From Bacillus tequilensis KCTC 13622 (GTDB lineage: Bacteria; Bacillota; Bacilli; Bacillales; Bacillaceae), in NCBI RefSeq assembly GCF_000507145.1, contig NZ_AYTO01000034.1, forward strand, positions 1-64,000: 64,000 nt of DNA, read 5' to 3'. Shown piece after piece: positions 29,112 through 39,394 of this stretch. The position numbers and the translations under genes are program-made. Position 1 is the stretch's first letter. Every line of letters starts with the position of its first letter. The notes below the pieces were generated by a model. It saw only the letters and a list, made by a program, of their open reading frames with translations. It was not told where the DNA came from and did no database searches.

Positions 29112-29645
29112 ATGCTGGATATCATCATCATCATCTTGCTCCTGATGGGGACTTTACTGGGGTTAAAACGCGGTTTTATCCTGCAGTTTATCCGCTTGAC
29201 GAGCTTTATTTTATCAATTGCCTTTGCGGCTTTATTCTATAAAAATGTGGCACCGCATGTAAAGTGGATTCCCGCGCCCGACTTTTCAGCGGGGCAGCCG
29301 GCCCTTTCTTTTTTTACGGGGAATTTAGAAGTTGCCTATTATAATGCGATTGCGTTTATCGTTTTATTTATTATCGCTAAAATCTTACTGAGAATCATCG
29401 GTTCATTTCTGAGTATTGTAGCCGGCATTCCTGTCATAAAACAAATCAATCAGGTGCTGGGCGCAGTTCTCGGTTTTCTGGAAGTCTATTTATTTACATT
29501 TGTGCTGCTGTATGTCGCATCCGTGCTTCCTGTAGATGCGTTGCAGCAAATGATGGGGCAATCGTCACTCGCAAATGTAATCATTAACCATACACCGTAT
29601 TTGTCAGGGCTTATAGAAGAGCTTTGGACACAGTACGGGGCATAA
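29112..29645 (+). CDS. yshB: CvpA-family membrane protein YshB
   Basis: A 177-residue protein with four predicted membrane helices (about 2-20, 27-45, 75-95, 110-135) and the CvpA signature LDIIIIILLLMGTLLGLKRG at the N-terminus. CvpA was described in E. coli as needed for colicin V production; its function in Bacillus is unknown. It sits directly behind zapA and before a terminator, hinting at a link to division or the envelope that is only positional. Confidence 0.87.
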   Translation: MLDIIIIILLLMGTLLGLKRGFILQFIRLTSFILSIAFAALFYKNVAPHVKWIPAPDFSAGQPALSFFTGNLEVAYYNAIAFIVLFIIAKILLRIIGSFLSIVAGIPVIKQINQVLGAVLGFLEVYLFTFVLLYVASVLPVDALQQMMGQSSLANVIINHTPYLSGLIEELWTQYGA

Positions 29646-29675
29646 AAAACTTCTCTTGTGCAGAGAAGTTTTTTT
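29644..29675 (+). terminator. zapA-yshB terminator
   Basis: Twelve-bp stem AAAAAACTTCTC pairing with GAGAAGTTTTTT, seven-nt loop, T tail. Confidence 0.82.
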
Positions 29676-29717
29676 CAAGTATGATGGAAACATATGTGAA
29701 CGTCTGGGGGTTATGAT

Positions 29718-31430
29718 ATGCATAAAAAAGATATTATCCGGCTGCTTGAAACCATTGCAGTCTACATGGAGCTCAAAGGGGACAACCCTTTTAAAGTATC
29801 CGCCTTCCGAAAAGCAGCGGCAGCCCTGGAACAGGACGACCGCAGTTTATCAGAAATGGACGATATGATGTCGCTGTCCGGCATTGGAAAAGGAACGTAC
29901 AGCGTGATTAAAGAGTATATAGATGAAGGAAAGTCAAGCACGCTCGAATCGCTGCAGAAGGAAGTGCCTGAAGGTCTCGTGCCCTTATTGAAGCTGCCTG
30001 GGCTCGGCGGCAAAAAAATTGCAAAGCTGTATAAAGAGCTGGGCGTACATGATGCAGAATCTCTGAAGGAAGCCTGTGAGCAGCAAAAAGTACAAGGTCT
30101 TGCGGGCTTTGGCAAAAAATCAGAAGAAAAAATATTACAGGCGCTCGGAGAAGCCGGAAAACAGCCTGACCGGTTCCCGATCGGCTACGCCCTCCGGATC
30201 GCCCGGGACATTGAAGAGCATCTTTCTCAATTTACGGCTATCATCAAATTTTCTCGTGCCGGAAGCCTTCGCAGAGCTCGGGAAACAGTGAAGGACTTGG
30301 ATTATATCATTGCCACAGATCATCCGGCTGAAGTAAGAGAACAGCTTCTTGCGCTTCCAAACATCAAAAGCGTAATCGCGAGCGGAGATACGAAGGTATC
30401 TGTCATCCTTTCCTTTGAATATGAAACAAGCGTCGATTTCCGTCTTGTGACAGAAGAGCAGTTTCCGACAACGCTTCATCATTTTACAGGATCAAAGGAT
30501 CACAATATTAAGATGCGCCAAATCGCGAAAGAACGCGGCGAGCGGATCAGTGAATACGGGGTCGAGACAGTTGAAACCGGAGACATCAAAACATTCCCGA
30601 GCGAACGTGAATTTTATGCGCACTTCGGCCTGCCGCTGATTCCGCCGGAGCTCCGTGAAAGCGGGCAAGAAGTGGAAACCTACAGCGACAGCATTGATCT
30701 GATAGAGCCGGGACAAATCAAAGGCGATCTCCACATGCACTCAACGTGGAGCGATGGCGCGTTTTCGATCAGAGAGATGGCTGAAGCCTGCATGGAAAAA
30801 GGCTATCAATACATGGCGATCACCGATCACTCGCAATATTTAAAGATCGCCAACGGGCTGACTGCAGAAAGACTCAAGCAGCAGGCAAAAGAAATTGACG
30901 CGCTGAATGCCGAGTTCGAGAATTTCCGGATCTTGAAAGGCGTCGAGATGGACATCCTGCCTGATGGCACACTCGATTATGATGACGACGTGCTCGCTGA
31001 AATGGATATCGTGATTGCATCGATTCATTCCAGCTTTAATCAGCCGGAACACGTCATTATGAAACGGCTTGAAACGGCACTGACCAGCAAGCATGTTGAT
31101 ATTATCGCACATCCGACCGGTCGCCTGATCGGCAGACGGGCCGGTTACGAAATCGATATTGATAAGCTGATTGAGCTTGCGAAGAAAACAAATACGGCGC
31201 TTGAACTCAACGCCAACCCTGCGCGCCTCGATCTGCGCACAGAACATGTAATGAAAGCAAACGAACAAGGGGTTACATTGGTGATCAATACCGATGCCCA
31301 TAATATTGAAATGTTAGACGATATGAAAACCGGTGTTACTGCCGCGCGCAAAGGATGGACGGAGATGAAAAACGTCCTGAATGCCCGGTCGCTAGAAGAC
31401 GTAGAGGCATTCCTCAAGCGCAACGATTAA
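29718..31430 (+). CDS. polX: Family X DNA polymerase with PHP exonuclease, PolX
   Basis: A 570-residue repair enzyme joining a pol-beta-like polymerase (about 1-320) to a C-terminal PHP phosphoesterase (about 335-570) that gives 3'-5' exonuclease and AP-endonuclease activity. Helix-hairpin-helix motifs are seen ([28 protein letters not shown]); the catalytic aspartates lie in [12 protein letters not shown]. The PHP part shows [16 protein letters not shown] and HPTGRL. mutS2 starts 20 bp after the stop, forming a repair pair. Confidence 0.93.
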   Translation: MHKKDIIRLLETIAVYMELKGDNPFKVSAFRKAAAALEQDDRSLSEMDDMMSLSGIGKGTYSVIKEYIDEGKSSTLESLQKEVPEGLVPLLKLPGLGGKKIAKLYKELGVHDAESLKEACEQQKVQGLAGFGKKSEEKILQALGEAGKQPDRFPIGYALRIARDIEEHLSQFTAIIKFSRAGSLRRARETVKDLDYIIATDHPAEVREQLLALPNIKSVIASGDTKVSVILSFEYETSVDFRLVTEEQFPTTLHHFTGSKDHNIKMRQIAKERGERISEYGVETVETGDIKTFPSEREFYAHFGLPLIPPELRESGQEVETYSDSIDLIEPGQIKGDLHMHSTWSDGAFSIREMAEACMEKGYQYMAITDHSQYLKIANGLTAERLKQQAKEIDALNAEFENFRILKGVEMDILPDGTLDYDDDVLAEMDIVIASIHSSFNQPEHVIMKRLETALTSKHVDIIAHPTGRLIGRRAGYEIDIDKLIELAKKTNTALELNANPARLDLRTEHVMKANEQGVTLVINTDAHNIEMLDDMKTGVTAARKGWTEMKNVLNARSLEDVEAFLKRND

Positions 31431-31450
31431 GTAAGGAGGCTCACACAATC

Positions 31451-33808
31451 GTGCAGCAAAAAGTATTATCAGCTCTTGAATTTCATAAAGTGAAAGAACA
31501 GGTTATTAAGCACGCTGCTTCATCGCTCGGAAAAGAAATGCTTCTCGAGCTTAAGCCTTCTGTTGCTATAGATGAAATTAAAAAACAGCTGGATGAAGTA
31601 GACGAAGCTTCTGCTATTATCCGACTGAGAGGCCAGGCGCCATTTGGCGGCCTTACGGATATTAGAGGAGCGTTAAGGCGGGCGGAAATCGGCAGTGTTC
31701 TCAGTCCCTCAGAATTCACTGAAATCTCAGGCCTGCTTTATGCAGTCAAACAAATGAAACATTTTATCAGCCAAATGGCAGAAGACGGTGTCGACATTCC
31801 GCTGATTCATCAGCGTTCGGAACAGCTTATCACGCTGACCGATTTAGAGCGGGACATTAATGCCTGCATCGATGATCACGGAGAAGTGCTTGATCATGCG
31901 TCGGAAACGTTAAGAGGAATCCGCACACAGCTCAGAACACTCGAATCGAGAATCAGAGACCGGTTAGAGTCAATGCTGCGCTCCTCCTCTGCTTCAAAAA
32001 TGCTGTCTGATACGATCGTTACGATTCGGAATGACCGCTTTGTGATTCCGGTCAAACAAGAGTACAGATCAAGCTACGGAGGAATTGTGCACGACACTTC
32101 TTCCTCAGGCGCAACACTGTTTATAGAACCGCAGGCAATTGTAGATATGAACAACTCGCTTCAGCAGGCGAAAGTGAAAGAAAAACAAGAAATTGAACGG
32201 ATTTTACGCATGCTGACAGAGAAAACGGCAGAGCACACAGAGGAGCTATTTCAAGATTTGCACGTACTGCAGACGCTTGACTTTATTTTTGCAAAAGCTA
32301 GATACGCAAAAGCAGTCAAAGCAACAAAACCGATCATGAACGACATCGGCTTTGTCCGTTTGAAAAAAGCCCGCCACCCATTGCTCCCGCCTGATCAGGT
32401 GGTTGCCAATGACATCGAGCTTGGCGGCGATTTTTCAACCATAGTCATTACAGGGCCAAACACCGGGGGGAAAACAGTCACCCTTAAAACGTTAGGACTG
32501 TTAACTTTGATGGCGCAAGCAGGCCTCCATATTCCTGCAGACGAAGGGTCAGAAGCAGCGGTATTTGAGCATGTGTTCGCTGATATCGGCGATGAACAGT
32601 CGATTGAGCAAAGCTTAAGTACGTTTTCATCCCACATGGTGAACATTGTCGGCATTTTAGAACAGGTTAATGAAAACAGCCTTGTGCTTTTCGATGAGCT
32701 GGGCGCAGGGACAGACCCGCAGGAGGGGGCGGCCCTCGCCATGAGCATTTTGGATGACGTGCACCGCACCAATGCAAGAGTGCTAGCTACGACGCATTAT
32801 CCTGAATTAAAGGCATACGGCTATAACAGAGAAGGCGTTATGAATGCCAGCGTCGAATTTGACATCGAAACACTGTCGCCGACCTATAAACTTTTAATTG
32901 GTGTACCGGGACGAAGCAACGCCTTCGAAATTTCAAAACGCCTTGGGCTCCCTGACCATATCATCGGGCAGGCGAAGTCAGAAATGACGGCCGAGCATAA
33001 CGAAGTCGATACGATGATCGCGTCGCTGGAACAAAGCAAAAAACGTGCGGAAGAAGAGCTGTCTGAGACAGAATCAATCAGAAAAGAAGCAGAAAAGCTG
33101 CATAAAGAGCTCCAGCAGCAAATCATTGAGCTTAACAGCAAAAAAGACAAAATGCTTGAAGAGGCAGAACAGCAGGCTGCTGAAAAAGTAAAAGCGGCAA
33201 CGAAAGAGGCCGAGGACATTATTCATGAATTGCGATCCATAAAAGAAGAGCACAAATCCTTCAAGGACCACGAGCTGATCAACGCGAAGAAACGGTTAGA
33301 AGGCGCAATGCCGGCTTTTGAAAAGTCCAAGAAACCGGAAAAACCGAAAACGCAAAAACGCGAGCTGAAGCCAGGCGATGAGGTGAAAGTGCTCACCTTC
33401 GGGCAGAAAGGAACGCTGCTCGAAAAAACCGGCGGCAATGAATGGAATGTCCAAATCGGCATTTTAAAAATGAAAGTCAAAGAAAAAGATTTGGAGTTTA
33501 TGAAATCAGCTCCGGAACCAAAAAAAGAAAAAATCATTACGGCGGTCAAGGGAAAGGACTACCATGTATCGCTTGAACTTGATCTTCGCGGCGAACGCTA
33601 TGAAAATGCCCTCAGCCGTGTTGAAAAATACTTGGATGATGCAGTGTTAGCCGGATATCCAAGAGTGTCAATCATCCACGGAAAAGGAACCGGCGCTTTA
33701 CGAAAAGGCGTACAGGATCTTCTGAAAAACCACCGCAGCGTCAAAAGCTCCCGTTTCGGTGAAGCGGGCGAGGGAGGATCAGGCGTTACGGTTGTTGAAC
33801 TAAAATAA
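31451..33808 (+). CDS. mutSB: MutS2 recombination suppressor / ribosome rescue ATPase
   Basis: A 785-residue MutS2 protein. It has the MutS lever/clamp region, an ABC-type ATPase (Walker [16 protein letters not shown] near 331-345; Walker [18 protein letters not shown]), a long coiled coil, a KOW-like stretch ([13 protein letters not shown]) and the C-terminal Smr nuclease domain ([26 protein letters not shown]). Known roles in B. subtilis relatives are ribosome-collision rescue and effects on recombination. Start is GTG 31451, with AAGGAGG upstream; the longer upstream frame lies inside polX. Confidence 0.94.
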   Translation: MQQKVLSALEFHKVKEQVIKHAASSLGKEMLLELKPSVAIDEIKKQLDEVDEASAIIRLRGQAPFGGLTDIRGALRRAEIGSVLSPSEFTEISGLLYAVKQMKHFISQMAEDGVDIPLIHQRSEQLITLTDLERDINACIDDHGEVLDHASETLRGIRTQLRTLESRIRDRLESMLRSSSASKMLSDTIVTIRNDRFVIPVKQEYRSSYGGIVHDTSSSGATLFIEPQAIVDMNNSLQQAKVKEKQEIERILRMLTEKTAEHTEELFQDLHVLQTLDFIFAKARYAKAVKATKPIMNDIGFVRLKKARHPLLPPDQVVANDIELGGDFSTIVITGPNTGGKTVTLKTLGLLTLMAQAGLHIPADEGSEAAVFEHVFADIGDEQSIEQSLSTFSSHMVNIVGILEQVNENSLVLFDELGAGTDPQEGAALAMSILDDVHRTNARVLATTHYPELKAYGYNREGVMNASVEFDIETLSPTYKLLIGVPGRSNAFEISKRLGLPDHIIGQAKSEMTAEHNEVDTMIASLEQSKKRAEEELSETESIRKEAEKLHKELQQQIIELNSKKDKMLEEAEQQAAEKVKAATKEAEDIIHELRSIKEEHKSFKDHELINAKKRLEGAMPAFEKSKKPEKPKTQKRELKPGDEVKVLTFGQKGTLLEKTGGNEWNVQIGILKMKVKEKDLEFMKSAPEPKKEKIITAVKGKDYHVSLELDLRGERYENALSRVEKYLDDAVLAGYPRVSIIHGKGTGALRKGVQDLLKNHRSVKSSRFGEAGEGGSGVTVVELK

Positions 33809-33822
33809 AAGGGAGTATGACC

Positions 33823-34227
33823 ATGAGTGATTTTTGGGAAAACGAGCTTGTGGAAATCGCGGCATATTACAGTGTCGCGGTTCTCTGCCTCGTCCTCTTT
33901 TTGACTGTGTTTGAGCTGGTGACGGCATATAAAAACTGGGAAGAGATTCAAAAAGGAAATCTTGCGGTGGCAATGGCGACCGGCGGAAAAATTTTAGGAA
34001 TCGCAAACGTATTTCAGCATTCCATCTCCCAGCACAATTCTCTGCTGCAAATGATCGGCTGGGGCGTTTATGGGTTTGTCATGCTTCTGATCAGCTACTT
34101 TATTTTTGAGTTTTTGACTCCGCGGTTTAAAATTGACCAGGAAATCGAGAATGATAACCGGGCTGTCGGCTTTATTTCATTTGTCATTTCTGTCGGGCTT
34201 TCATTTGTGGTGGCAGCCGGAATATAA
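33823..34227 (+). CDS. yshE: DUF350 membrane protein YshE
   Basis: A 134-residue protein with four predicted membrane helices (about 13-35, 50-72, 78-98, 110-133) and the DUF350 pattern, including MATGGKILGIANVFQHS. Function unknown; some DUF350 proteins are linked to envelope lipids or stress. ATG 33823 is preferred to ATG 33817 because GGGAG ends only one base before the latter. It follows mutS2 by 14 bp and precedes a 26-codon ORF. Confidence 0.85.
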   Translation: MSDFWENELVEIAAYYSVAVLCLVLFLTVFELVTAYKNWEEIQKGNLAVAMATGGKILGIANVFQHSISQHNSLLQMIGWGVYGFVMLLISYFIFEFLTPRFKIDQEIENDNRAVGFISFVISVGLSFVVAAGI

Positions 34228-34242
34228 GGGGACGGAGAATAG

Positions 34243-34323
34243 ATGGAAAAGCTTGCAAAAGTACTGCTCGCCGCGGCGGGAATCTTTTTGTTAATTGGTC
34301 TTATATATCTGTTCGTATCATGA
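34243..34323 (+). CDS. Tiny 26-residue single-helix membrane ORF
   Basis: ATG 34243 to TGA 34321 encodes 26 residues: a short charged start (MEKLAK) followed by about 19 hydrophobic residues (VLLAAAGIFLLIGLIYLFV), so a one-helix membrane peptide. A GGGGACGGAG ribosome site lies nine bases upstream, and a strong terminator begins right after the stop. It is the last frame of the mutS2-yshE unit. I do not recognise a family; the ribosome site, start and terminator fit make it credible. Confidence 0.6.
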   Translation: MEKLAKVLLAAAGIFLLIGLIYLFVS

Positions 34324-34359
34324 GAAAAAGAAAGATTTACCTTTCTTTTTCTTTTTTTT
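34324..34359 (+). terminator. Terminator after yshE and the tiny ORF
   Basis: Eleven-bp perfect stem GAAAAAGAAAG with CTTTCTTTTTC, six-nt loop, then eight T. Confidence 0.83.
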
Positions 34360-34415
34360 GCCGTCTATCTGCTATAATGATAGGGTGAAACTCTAAAATC
34401 GAAAGGGGAGGTTGT

Positions 34416-36098
34416 ATGCAGTCTCAAAAACCGTGGCTTGCCGAGTATCCCGACGATATCCCGCATGAGCTTCCGTTGCCGAACAAAACCCTGCACTCCA
34501 TCCTGACAGACTCCGCCGCACGATTCCCTGACAAAACCGCAATATCTTTTTATGGAAAAAAACTCACCTTTCATGACATTCTGACGGACGCTCTTAAACT
34601 CGCAGCTTTTTTGCAATCTAATGGCCTGCAAAAAGGAGACAGAGTGGCTGTTATGCTGCCCAATTGCCCGCAATCGGTCATTTCTTATTATGGCGTCTTG
34701 TTTGCCGGCGGCATCGTGGTGCAGACGAATCCGCTTTATACCGAGCGTGAGCTAGAATACCAGCTGAGAGATGCCGAGGCTAGCGTGATCATCACTTTAG
34801 ATTTGCTTTTCCCGAAAGCAATAAAAATGAAAACGTTATCAATTGTTGATCAGGTTTTGATAACCAGTGTAAAAGACTATTTGCCTTTTCCGAAGAATAT
34901 TCTCTACCCGCTGACGCAAAAACAAAACGTGCACATTGATTTTGAAAAAAAAGATCATATCCATACGTTCGCCTCCAGCATCAAGCAGGAAAAAATAGAA
35001 CTGCTGACAATCCCGAAGATCGATTCTGAACATGATATTGCTGTTCTCCAGTATACCGGAGGAACGACAGGGGACCCAAAAGGAGTTATGCTCACGCACC
35101 AAAATATTTTAGCGAATACTGAAATGTGCGCCGCTTGGATGTACGATGTGAAGGAAGGCGCTGAAAAGGTGCTGGGGATCGTCCCGTTTTTTCATGTCTA
35201 CGGACTGACGGCAGTGATGAATTATTCGATTAAACTAGGCTTCGAAATGATTCTTCTTCCTAAGTTTGATCCGCTCGAAACGCTCAAAATCATCGACAAA
35301 CAAAAACCGACGCTCTTTCCGGGCGCACCAACAATATATATCGGCCTTTTGCATCACCCCGAACTGCAGCATTATGATCTGTCATCCATTAAAAGCTGTC
35401 TGAGCGGATCAGCCGCGCTGCCTGTGGAGATAAAGCAGAAATTTGAAAAGGTGACCGGCGGAAAGCTTGTGGAAGGCTACGGATTGTCTGAGGCATCTCC
35501 AGTGACACACGCCAATTTTATCTGGGGGAAAAACAAGCCGGGCAGTATCGGCTGTCCTTGGCCGGGTACTGACGCAGCGATTTATTCTGAAGAGACGGGT
35601 GAGCTTGCCGCCCCGTATGAGCATGGAGAAATCATTGTAAAAGGTCCGCAAGTCATGAAAGGGTATTGGAACAAACCGGAGGAAACCGCCGCTGTACTGA
35701 GAGAAGGCTGGCTGTTCACCGGAGATATGGGCTATATGGACGAAGAGGGATTTTTCTATATTGCCGACAGAAAGAAGGACATCATCATCGCCGGCGGCTA
35801 TAATATTTACCCGCGTGAAGTAGAAGAGGTGCTTTATGAGCATGAAGCCGTTCAGGAAATTGTCGTTGCAGGTGTGCCCGATCCCTACAGAGGAGAAACA
35901 GTAAAAGCATTTATCGTGTTAAAGAAAGATGCAAAAGCCGATGCAGAGGAACTGGACGCTTTTGCGAGATCCCGGCTTGCTCCCTATAAAGTGCCGAAAG
36001 CCTATGAGTTCAGAAAAGAGCTGCCGAAAACGGCGGTCGGGAAAATTTTAAGAAGGCGTTTACTTGAAGAAAAAGCTGAAAATCACCCTATCAAATAA
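34416..36098 (+). CDS. lcfA: Long-chain fatty-acid CoA ligase
   Basis: Activates long-chain fatty acids to acyl-CoA with ATP, the entry to beta-oxidation. The 560-residue adenylate-forming enzyme has the AMP-binding signature YTGGTTGDPKGVMLTHQN (about 212-229), the A5-like VEGYGLSEASPV, the FTGDMGYMDEEGFFYIADR region and the catalytic Lys near the end in KTAVGKILRRRL. GGGGAGG precedes the ATG. First gene before fadR-fadB-etfB-etfA; a 117-bp gap with a promoter and FadR box separates it from fadR. Confidence 0.94.
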   Translation: MQSQKPWLAEYPDDIPHELPLPNKTLHSILTDSAARFPDKTAISFYGKKLTFHDILTDALKLAAFLQSNGLQKGDRVAVMLPNCPQSVISYYGVLFAGGIVVQTNPLYTERELEYQLRDAEASVIITLDLLFPKAIKMKTLSIVDQVLITSVKDYLPFPKNILYPLTQKQNVHIDFEKKDHIHTFASSIKQEKIELLTIPKIDSEHDIAVLQYTGGTTGDPKGVMLTHQNILANTEMCAAWMYDVKEGAEKVLGIVPFFHVYGLTAVMNYSIKLGFEMILLPKFDPLETLKIIDKQKPTLFPGAPTIYIGLLHHPELQHYDLSSIKSCLSGSAALPVEIKQKFEKVTGGKLVEGYGLSEASPVTHANFIWGKNKPGSIGCPWPGTDAAIYSEETGELAAPYEHGEIIVKGPQVMKGYWNKPEETAAVLREGWLFTGDMGYMDEEGFFYIADRKKDIIIAGGYNIYPREVEEVLYEHEAVQEIVVAGVPDPYRGETVKAFIVLKKDAKADAEELDAFARSRLAPYKVPKAYEFRKELPKTAVGKILRRRLLEEKAENHPIK

Positions 36099-36136
36099 CA
36101 AATGGCATAAGAAAAAGAGAACACTTGTGAATAAAC

Positions 36137-36165
36137 TTGACAAAGCCGAAAATCCTTTTTATTAT
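36137..36165 (+). promoter_or_regulatory. Promoter upstream of fadR
   Basis: Consensus TTGACA (36137-36142) and TATTAT (36160-36165), 17-bp spacer. It lies after lcfA, so fadR-fadB-etfBA could be transcribed separately. Confidence 0.75.
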
Positions 36166-36172
36166 GAAAATA

Positions 36173-36190
36173 TGAATGAATAGTCATTCA
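36173..36190 (+). promoter_or_regulatory. FadR operator
   Basis: TGAATGAATAGTCATTCA fits the B. subtilis FadR consensus TGAATGANTANTCATTCA at every fixed position. It begins seven bases after the -10 of the fadR promoter, ideal for autorepression relieved by long-chain acyl-CoA. Confidence 0.88.
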
Positions 36191-36215
36191 TTTCTATAGG
36201 AAGGAACGATGAACA

Positions 36216-36800
36216 TTGAAGCAAAAACGGCCAAAGTATATGCAGATTATTGATGCAGCAGTAGAAGTCATTGCGGAAAACGGCTACCACCAGTCACAGG
36301 TATCCAAAATCGCCAAACAAGCCGGAGTGGCGGACGGCACCATCTATCTTTATTTCAAGAACAAAGAAGACATCTTAATTTCTCTTTTTAAAGAAAAAAT
36401 GGGTCAATTTATTGACCGGATGGAAGAGGACATAAAAGAAAAGACAACAGCGAAAGAGAAACTTGCACTCGTGATTTCAAAGCATTTTTCCCTTTTAGCA
36501 GATGATCATAACCTTGCGATTGTCACTCAGCTTGAACTCCGCCAGTCAAATTTGGAGCTGCGCCAGAAAATTAATGAAGTATTAAAAGGCTATATGAATA
36601 TTTTGGATAATATTTTGACAGAAGGCATACAATCAGGCGAATTAAAAGAAGGCCTTGATGTCCGCCTCGCCCGGCAGATGGTTTTCGGCACGATTGATGA
36701 AACCGTGACAACTTGGGTGATGAATGACCAAAAGTACGATCTCGCTGCCTTGTCAGACAGCGTTTTAGAATTGTTGGTGTCCGGAATTCACAATAAGTAA
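36216..36800 (+). CDS. fadR: TetR-family fatty-acid degradation repressor FadR
   Basis: Represses beta-oxidation genes; DNA binding is released by long-chain acyl-CoA. The 194-residue protein has the TetR helix-turn-helix in the first 55 residues (QVSKIAKQAGVADGTIYLYF) and a helical ligand domain. The start is TTG 36216 with AGGAAGGAACG upstream; a nearby ATG at 36209 is in another frame and stops after 14 codons. A perfect FadR box upstream indicates autorepression. fadB follows by 14 bp. Confidence 0.94.
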   Translation: MKQKRPKYMQIIDAAVEVIAENGYHQSQVSKIAKQAGVADGTIYLYFKNKEDILISLFKEKMGQFIDRMEEDIKEKTTAKEKLALVISKHFSLLADDHNLAIVTQLELRQSNLELRQKINEVLKGYMNILDNILTEGIQSGELKEGLDVRLARQMVFGTIDETVTTWVMNDQKYDLAALSDSVLELLVSGIHNK

Positions 36801-36814
36801 AGGGGTTCTGTCCT

Positions 36815-37591
36815 ATGAATGCAATATCTCTGGCAGTTGATCAGTTTGTGGCAGTCTTGACGATTCACAATCCGCCGGCAAATGCGCTTTCCAGCCGGAT
36901 ATTAGAAGAGCTGTCCGCCTGTCTTGATCAATGTGAGACAGATGCAGGCGTACGAAGCATGATCATTCACGGTGAGGGAAGATTTTTCTCAGCCGGCGCT
37001 GATATTAAAGAATTTACTTCCCTTAAAGGCAATGAGGATTCCTCACTGCTGGCTGAGCGAGGCCAGCAGCTGATGGAAAGAATAGAAGGCTTCCCAAAAC
37101 CGATTATCGCGGCGATACATGGTGCTGCTCTTGGCGGCGGATTGGAGCTTGCGATGGCTTGTCATATCAGAATCGCGGCAGAAGACGCCAAGCTGGGGCT
37201 CCCGGAGCTTAACCTCGGTATTATACCGGGTTTTGCGGGGACACAGCGTCTGCCAAGATATATCGGTACAGCCAAAGCGCTAGAGCTCATTGGCTCTGGA
37301 GAACCGATATCCGGAAAAGAAGCGCTTGATCTCGGACTTGTGTCAATTGGAGCAAAGGATGAAGCAGAAGTGCTTGAAAAAGCAAAAGCACTTGCCGCTA
37401 AGTTTGCGGAAAAAAGCCCGCAAACGCTGGCATCTCTGCTTGAGCTTCTTTATTCCAACAAGGTGTATTCCTATGAAGGCAGCTTAAAGCTTGAAGCAAA
37501 ACGGTTTGGAGAAGCATTTGAGTCGGAGGACGCCAAAGAAGGCATCCAGGCATTTCTCGAAAAAAGAAAGCCTCAGTTCAAAGGCGAATAA
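36815..37591 (+). CDS. fadB: Enoyl-CoA hydratase
   Basis: Hydrates trans-2-enoyl-CoA to 3-hydroxyacyl-CoA in beta-oxidation. The 258-residue crotonase-fold protein shows the oxyanion-hole segments FFSAGADIKEF and IHGAALGGGLELAMACHIRI, and the second catalytic Glu region LPELNLGIIPGFAGTQRLPR. Length is typical of the single-domain family. AAAGGGG ribosome site. Between fadR and etfB in one operon. Confidence 0.93.
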   Translation: MNAISLAVDQFVAVLTIHNPPANALSSRILEELSACLDQCETDAGVRSMIIHGEGRFFSAGADIKEFTSLKGNEDSSLLAERGQQLMERIEGFPKPIIAAIHGAALGGGLELAMACHIRIAAEDAKLGLPELNLGIIPGFAGTQRLPRYIGTAKALELIGSGEPISGKEALDLGLVSIGAKDEAEVLEKAKALAAKFAEKSPQTLASLLELLYSNKVYSYEGSLKLEAKRFGEAFESEDAKEGIQAFLEKRKPQFKGE

Positions 37592-37605
37592 AAGGGGATA
37601 TGATC

Positions 37606-38379
37606 ATGAATCTATTTGTACTGATGAAACGGACGTTTGACACAGAAGAAAAAATCGTCATTGAAGCAGGAAAGATTCAGGATGACGGAGCGGAATGGAT
37701 CATTAATCCATACGACGAGTACGCGATAGAAGAAGCCATCCAGCTGAAGGAAAAGCACGGCGGAACGATCACTGCCGTCACTGCCGGCGGCGAAGAAGCG
37801 GAGAAGGAATTGCGTACGGCGCTTGCCATGGGATGTGACCAAGCCGTTTTAATCAACATAGAAGATGATCTCGAAGAACCCGACCAATATTCCATTTCTC
37901 AAGTGTTATACCACTACATGAAGGATCAGGAGTTTGATTTGATTCTCGGCGGAAATGTAGCCATCGACGGAGGATCAGGACAAGTGGCCCCTCGGCTTGC
38001 CGAGCTTCTGGACATTCCGTGCATCACAACGATCACAAAACTCAAAATCAACGGCACTGATGCGGAAGCGGAAAGGGACGTTGAAGGGGATGTTGAAAAA
38101 ATCAAAACGACACTCCCATTGCTTGTCACGGCTCAGCAGGGCTTGAACGAACCGCGCTACCCATCTCTTCCGGGAATTATGAAGGCCAAGAAAAAACCGC
38201 TTGAAGAGCTTGAGCTTGATGATCTCGGCCTTGACGAAGAGGATGCTGAGCCAAAGCTGAAAACCATTGAACGTTTTCTGCCGCCGAAAAAAGAGGCAGG
38301 GAAGCTTCTCAAAGGCGAACCTGCCGAACAGGCAAAAGAGCTCGTCTCATTGCTCCGCAGCGAAGCTAAAGTTATTTAA
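37606..38379 (+). CDS. etfB: Electron transfer flavoprotein beta subunit
   Basis: With EtfA it carries electrons from acyl-CoA dehydrogenases to the respiratory chain. The 257-residue protein has the ETF-beta signature region near VTAQQGLNEPRYPSLPGIMK and the AMP-binding motif DGGSGQVAPRLAELL. ATG 37606 is chosen over ATG 37600 because the AAAGGGG site ends two bases before the latter and nine before the former. Confidence 0.94.
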   Translation: MNLFVLMKRTFDTEEKIVIEAGKIQDDGAEWIINPYDEYAIEEAIQLKEKHGGTITAVTAGGEEAEKELRTALAMGCDQAVLINIEDDLEEPDQYSISQVLYHYMKDQEFDLILGGNVAIDGGSGQVAPRLAELLDIPCITTITKLKINGTDAEAERDVEGDVEKIKTTLPLLVTAQQGLNEPRYPSLPGIMKAKKKPLEELELDDLGLDEEDAEPKLKTIERFLPPKKEAGKLLKGEPAEQAKELVSLLRSEAKVI

Positions 38380-38414
38380 AGCTTGGACATTCAAAGAAAC
38401 AGGGGGATGTTAGA

Positions 38415-39392
38415 ATGGGAAAAAAAGTGATCGTACTCGGAGAAGTTCGCGACGGAGAATTGCGGAATGTCACCTTTGAAGCAATAGCTGCGGGAAGAAC
38501 CATTTCAGACGATGGAGAAGTCGTCGGCGTTCTGATCGGAGAAAACGTACAAAACGCCGCACAGGAGCTTATCCATTACGGAGCCGATAAAGTTCTCACA
38601 GCCGAGGATCCGAAGCTGAAAGCATACACGGCAGACGGATACAGCCAGGTTATGAGGGCCATTATTGACCAAGAAAAACCTGATTCGGTCATATGCGGGC
38701 ACACGGCAATGGGCAAGGACCTTTCACCGAAGCTTGCCGCCCGGCTGCAAACAGGTTTAATTTCTGATGTTACCGATGTAAGCGTTACTGGAGAAAATGT
38801 CGTATTTACAAGACCGATTTACTCGGGAAAAGCGTTTGAACGTGTCATTTCAACCGACCCAATGATTTTTGCAACGATTCGCCCCAATAATATTCAGGCT
38901 TCAGAAAAAGATGCCGGCAGGTCGGGAAGTATCGAAAGCGTAGATGTTTCTCTTACTGACCTCCGCACCGTTGTTCAGGAGGTCGTCAAAAAAACAGCCG
39001 ACGGTGTTGATCTCTCCGAAGCGAAAATTATCGTTGCTGGCGGCCGCGGAGTCAAAAGCAAGGAAGGATTTCAGCCGCTGCAGGAGCTTGCCGAGGTGCT
39101 GGGAGCCGCTGTCGGAGCTTCTCGCGGGGCATGCGACGCCGACTATTGCGATTACGCTCTCCAAATCGGCCAGACCGGAAAAGTCGTCACCCCGGATTTG
39201 TACATTGCCTGCGGCATATCCGGCGCTATCCAGCATTTGGCCGGCATGTCAAACAGCAAGGTGATTGTTGCTATCAATAAAGATCCCGAAGCAGATATCT
39301 TCAAAATAGCGGATTACGGCATCGTAGGCGATTTATTTGAAGTCGTTCCGTTATTAAGTGAGGAATTCAAACAATTAAATATACACTCATAG
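38415..39392 (+). CDS. etfA: Electron transfer flavoprotein alpha subunit
   Basis: FAD-binding partner of EtfB. The 325-residue protein has an N-terminal ETF domain and the C-terminal FAD domain beginning at IIVAGGRGVKSKEGF, with the ETF-alpha signature YIACGISGAIQHLAGM and AINKDPEADIFKIADYGIVGD. CAGGGGGATG ribosome site. Last gene of the fatty-acid operon, closed by a terminator. Confidence 0.95.
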   Translation: MGKKVIVLGEVRDGELRNVTFEAIAAGRTISDDGEVVGVLIGENVQNAAQELIHYGADKVLTAEDPKLKAYTADGYSQVMRAIIDQEKPDSVICGHTAMGKDLSPKLAARLQTGLISDVTDVSVTGENVVFTRPIYSGKAFERVISTDPMIFATIRPNNIQASEKDAGRSGSIESVDVSLTDLRTVVQEVVKKTADGVDLSEAKIIVAGGRGVKSKEGFQPLQELAEVLGAAVGASRGACDADYCDYALQIGQTGKVVTPDLYIACGISGAIQHLAGMSNSKVIVAINKDPEADIFKIADYGIVGDLFEVVPLLSEEFKQLNIHS

Positions 39393-39394
39393 AG

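Noticed and set aside
31355..31450. N-terminal extension of MutS2
   Set aside because: It lies within the 3' end of polX; the GTG at 31451 has AAGGAGG and gives the family start and length.
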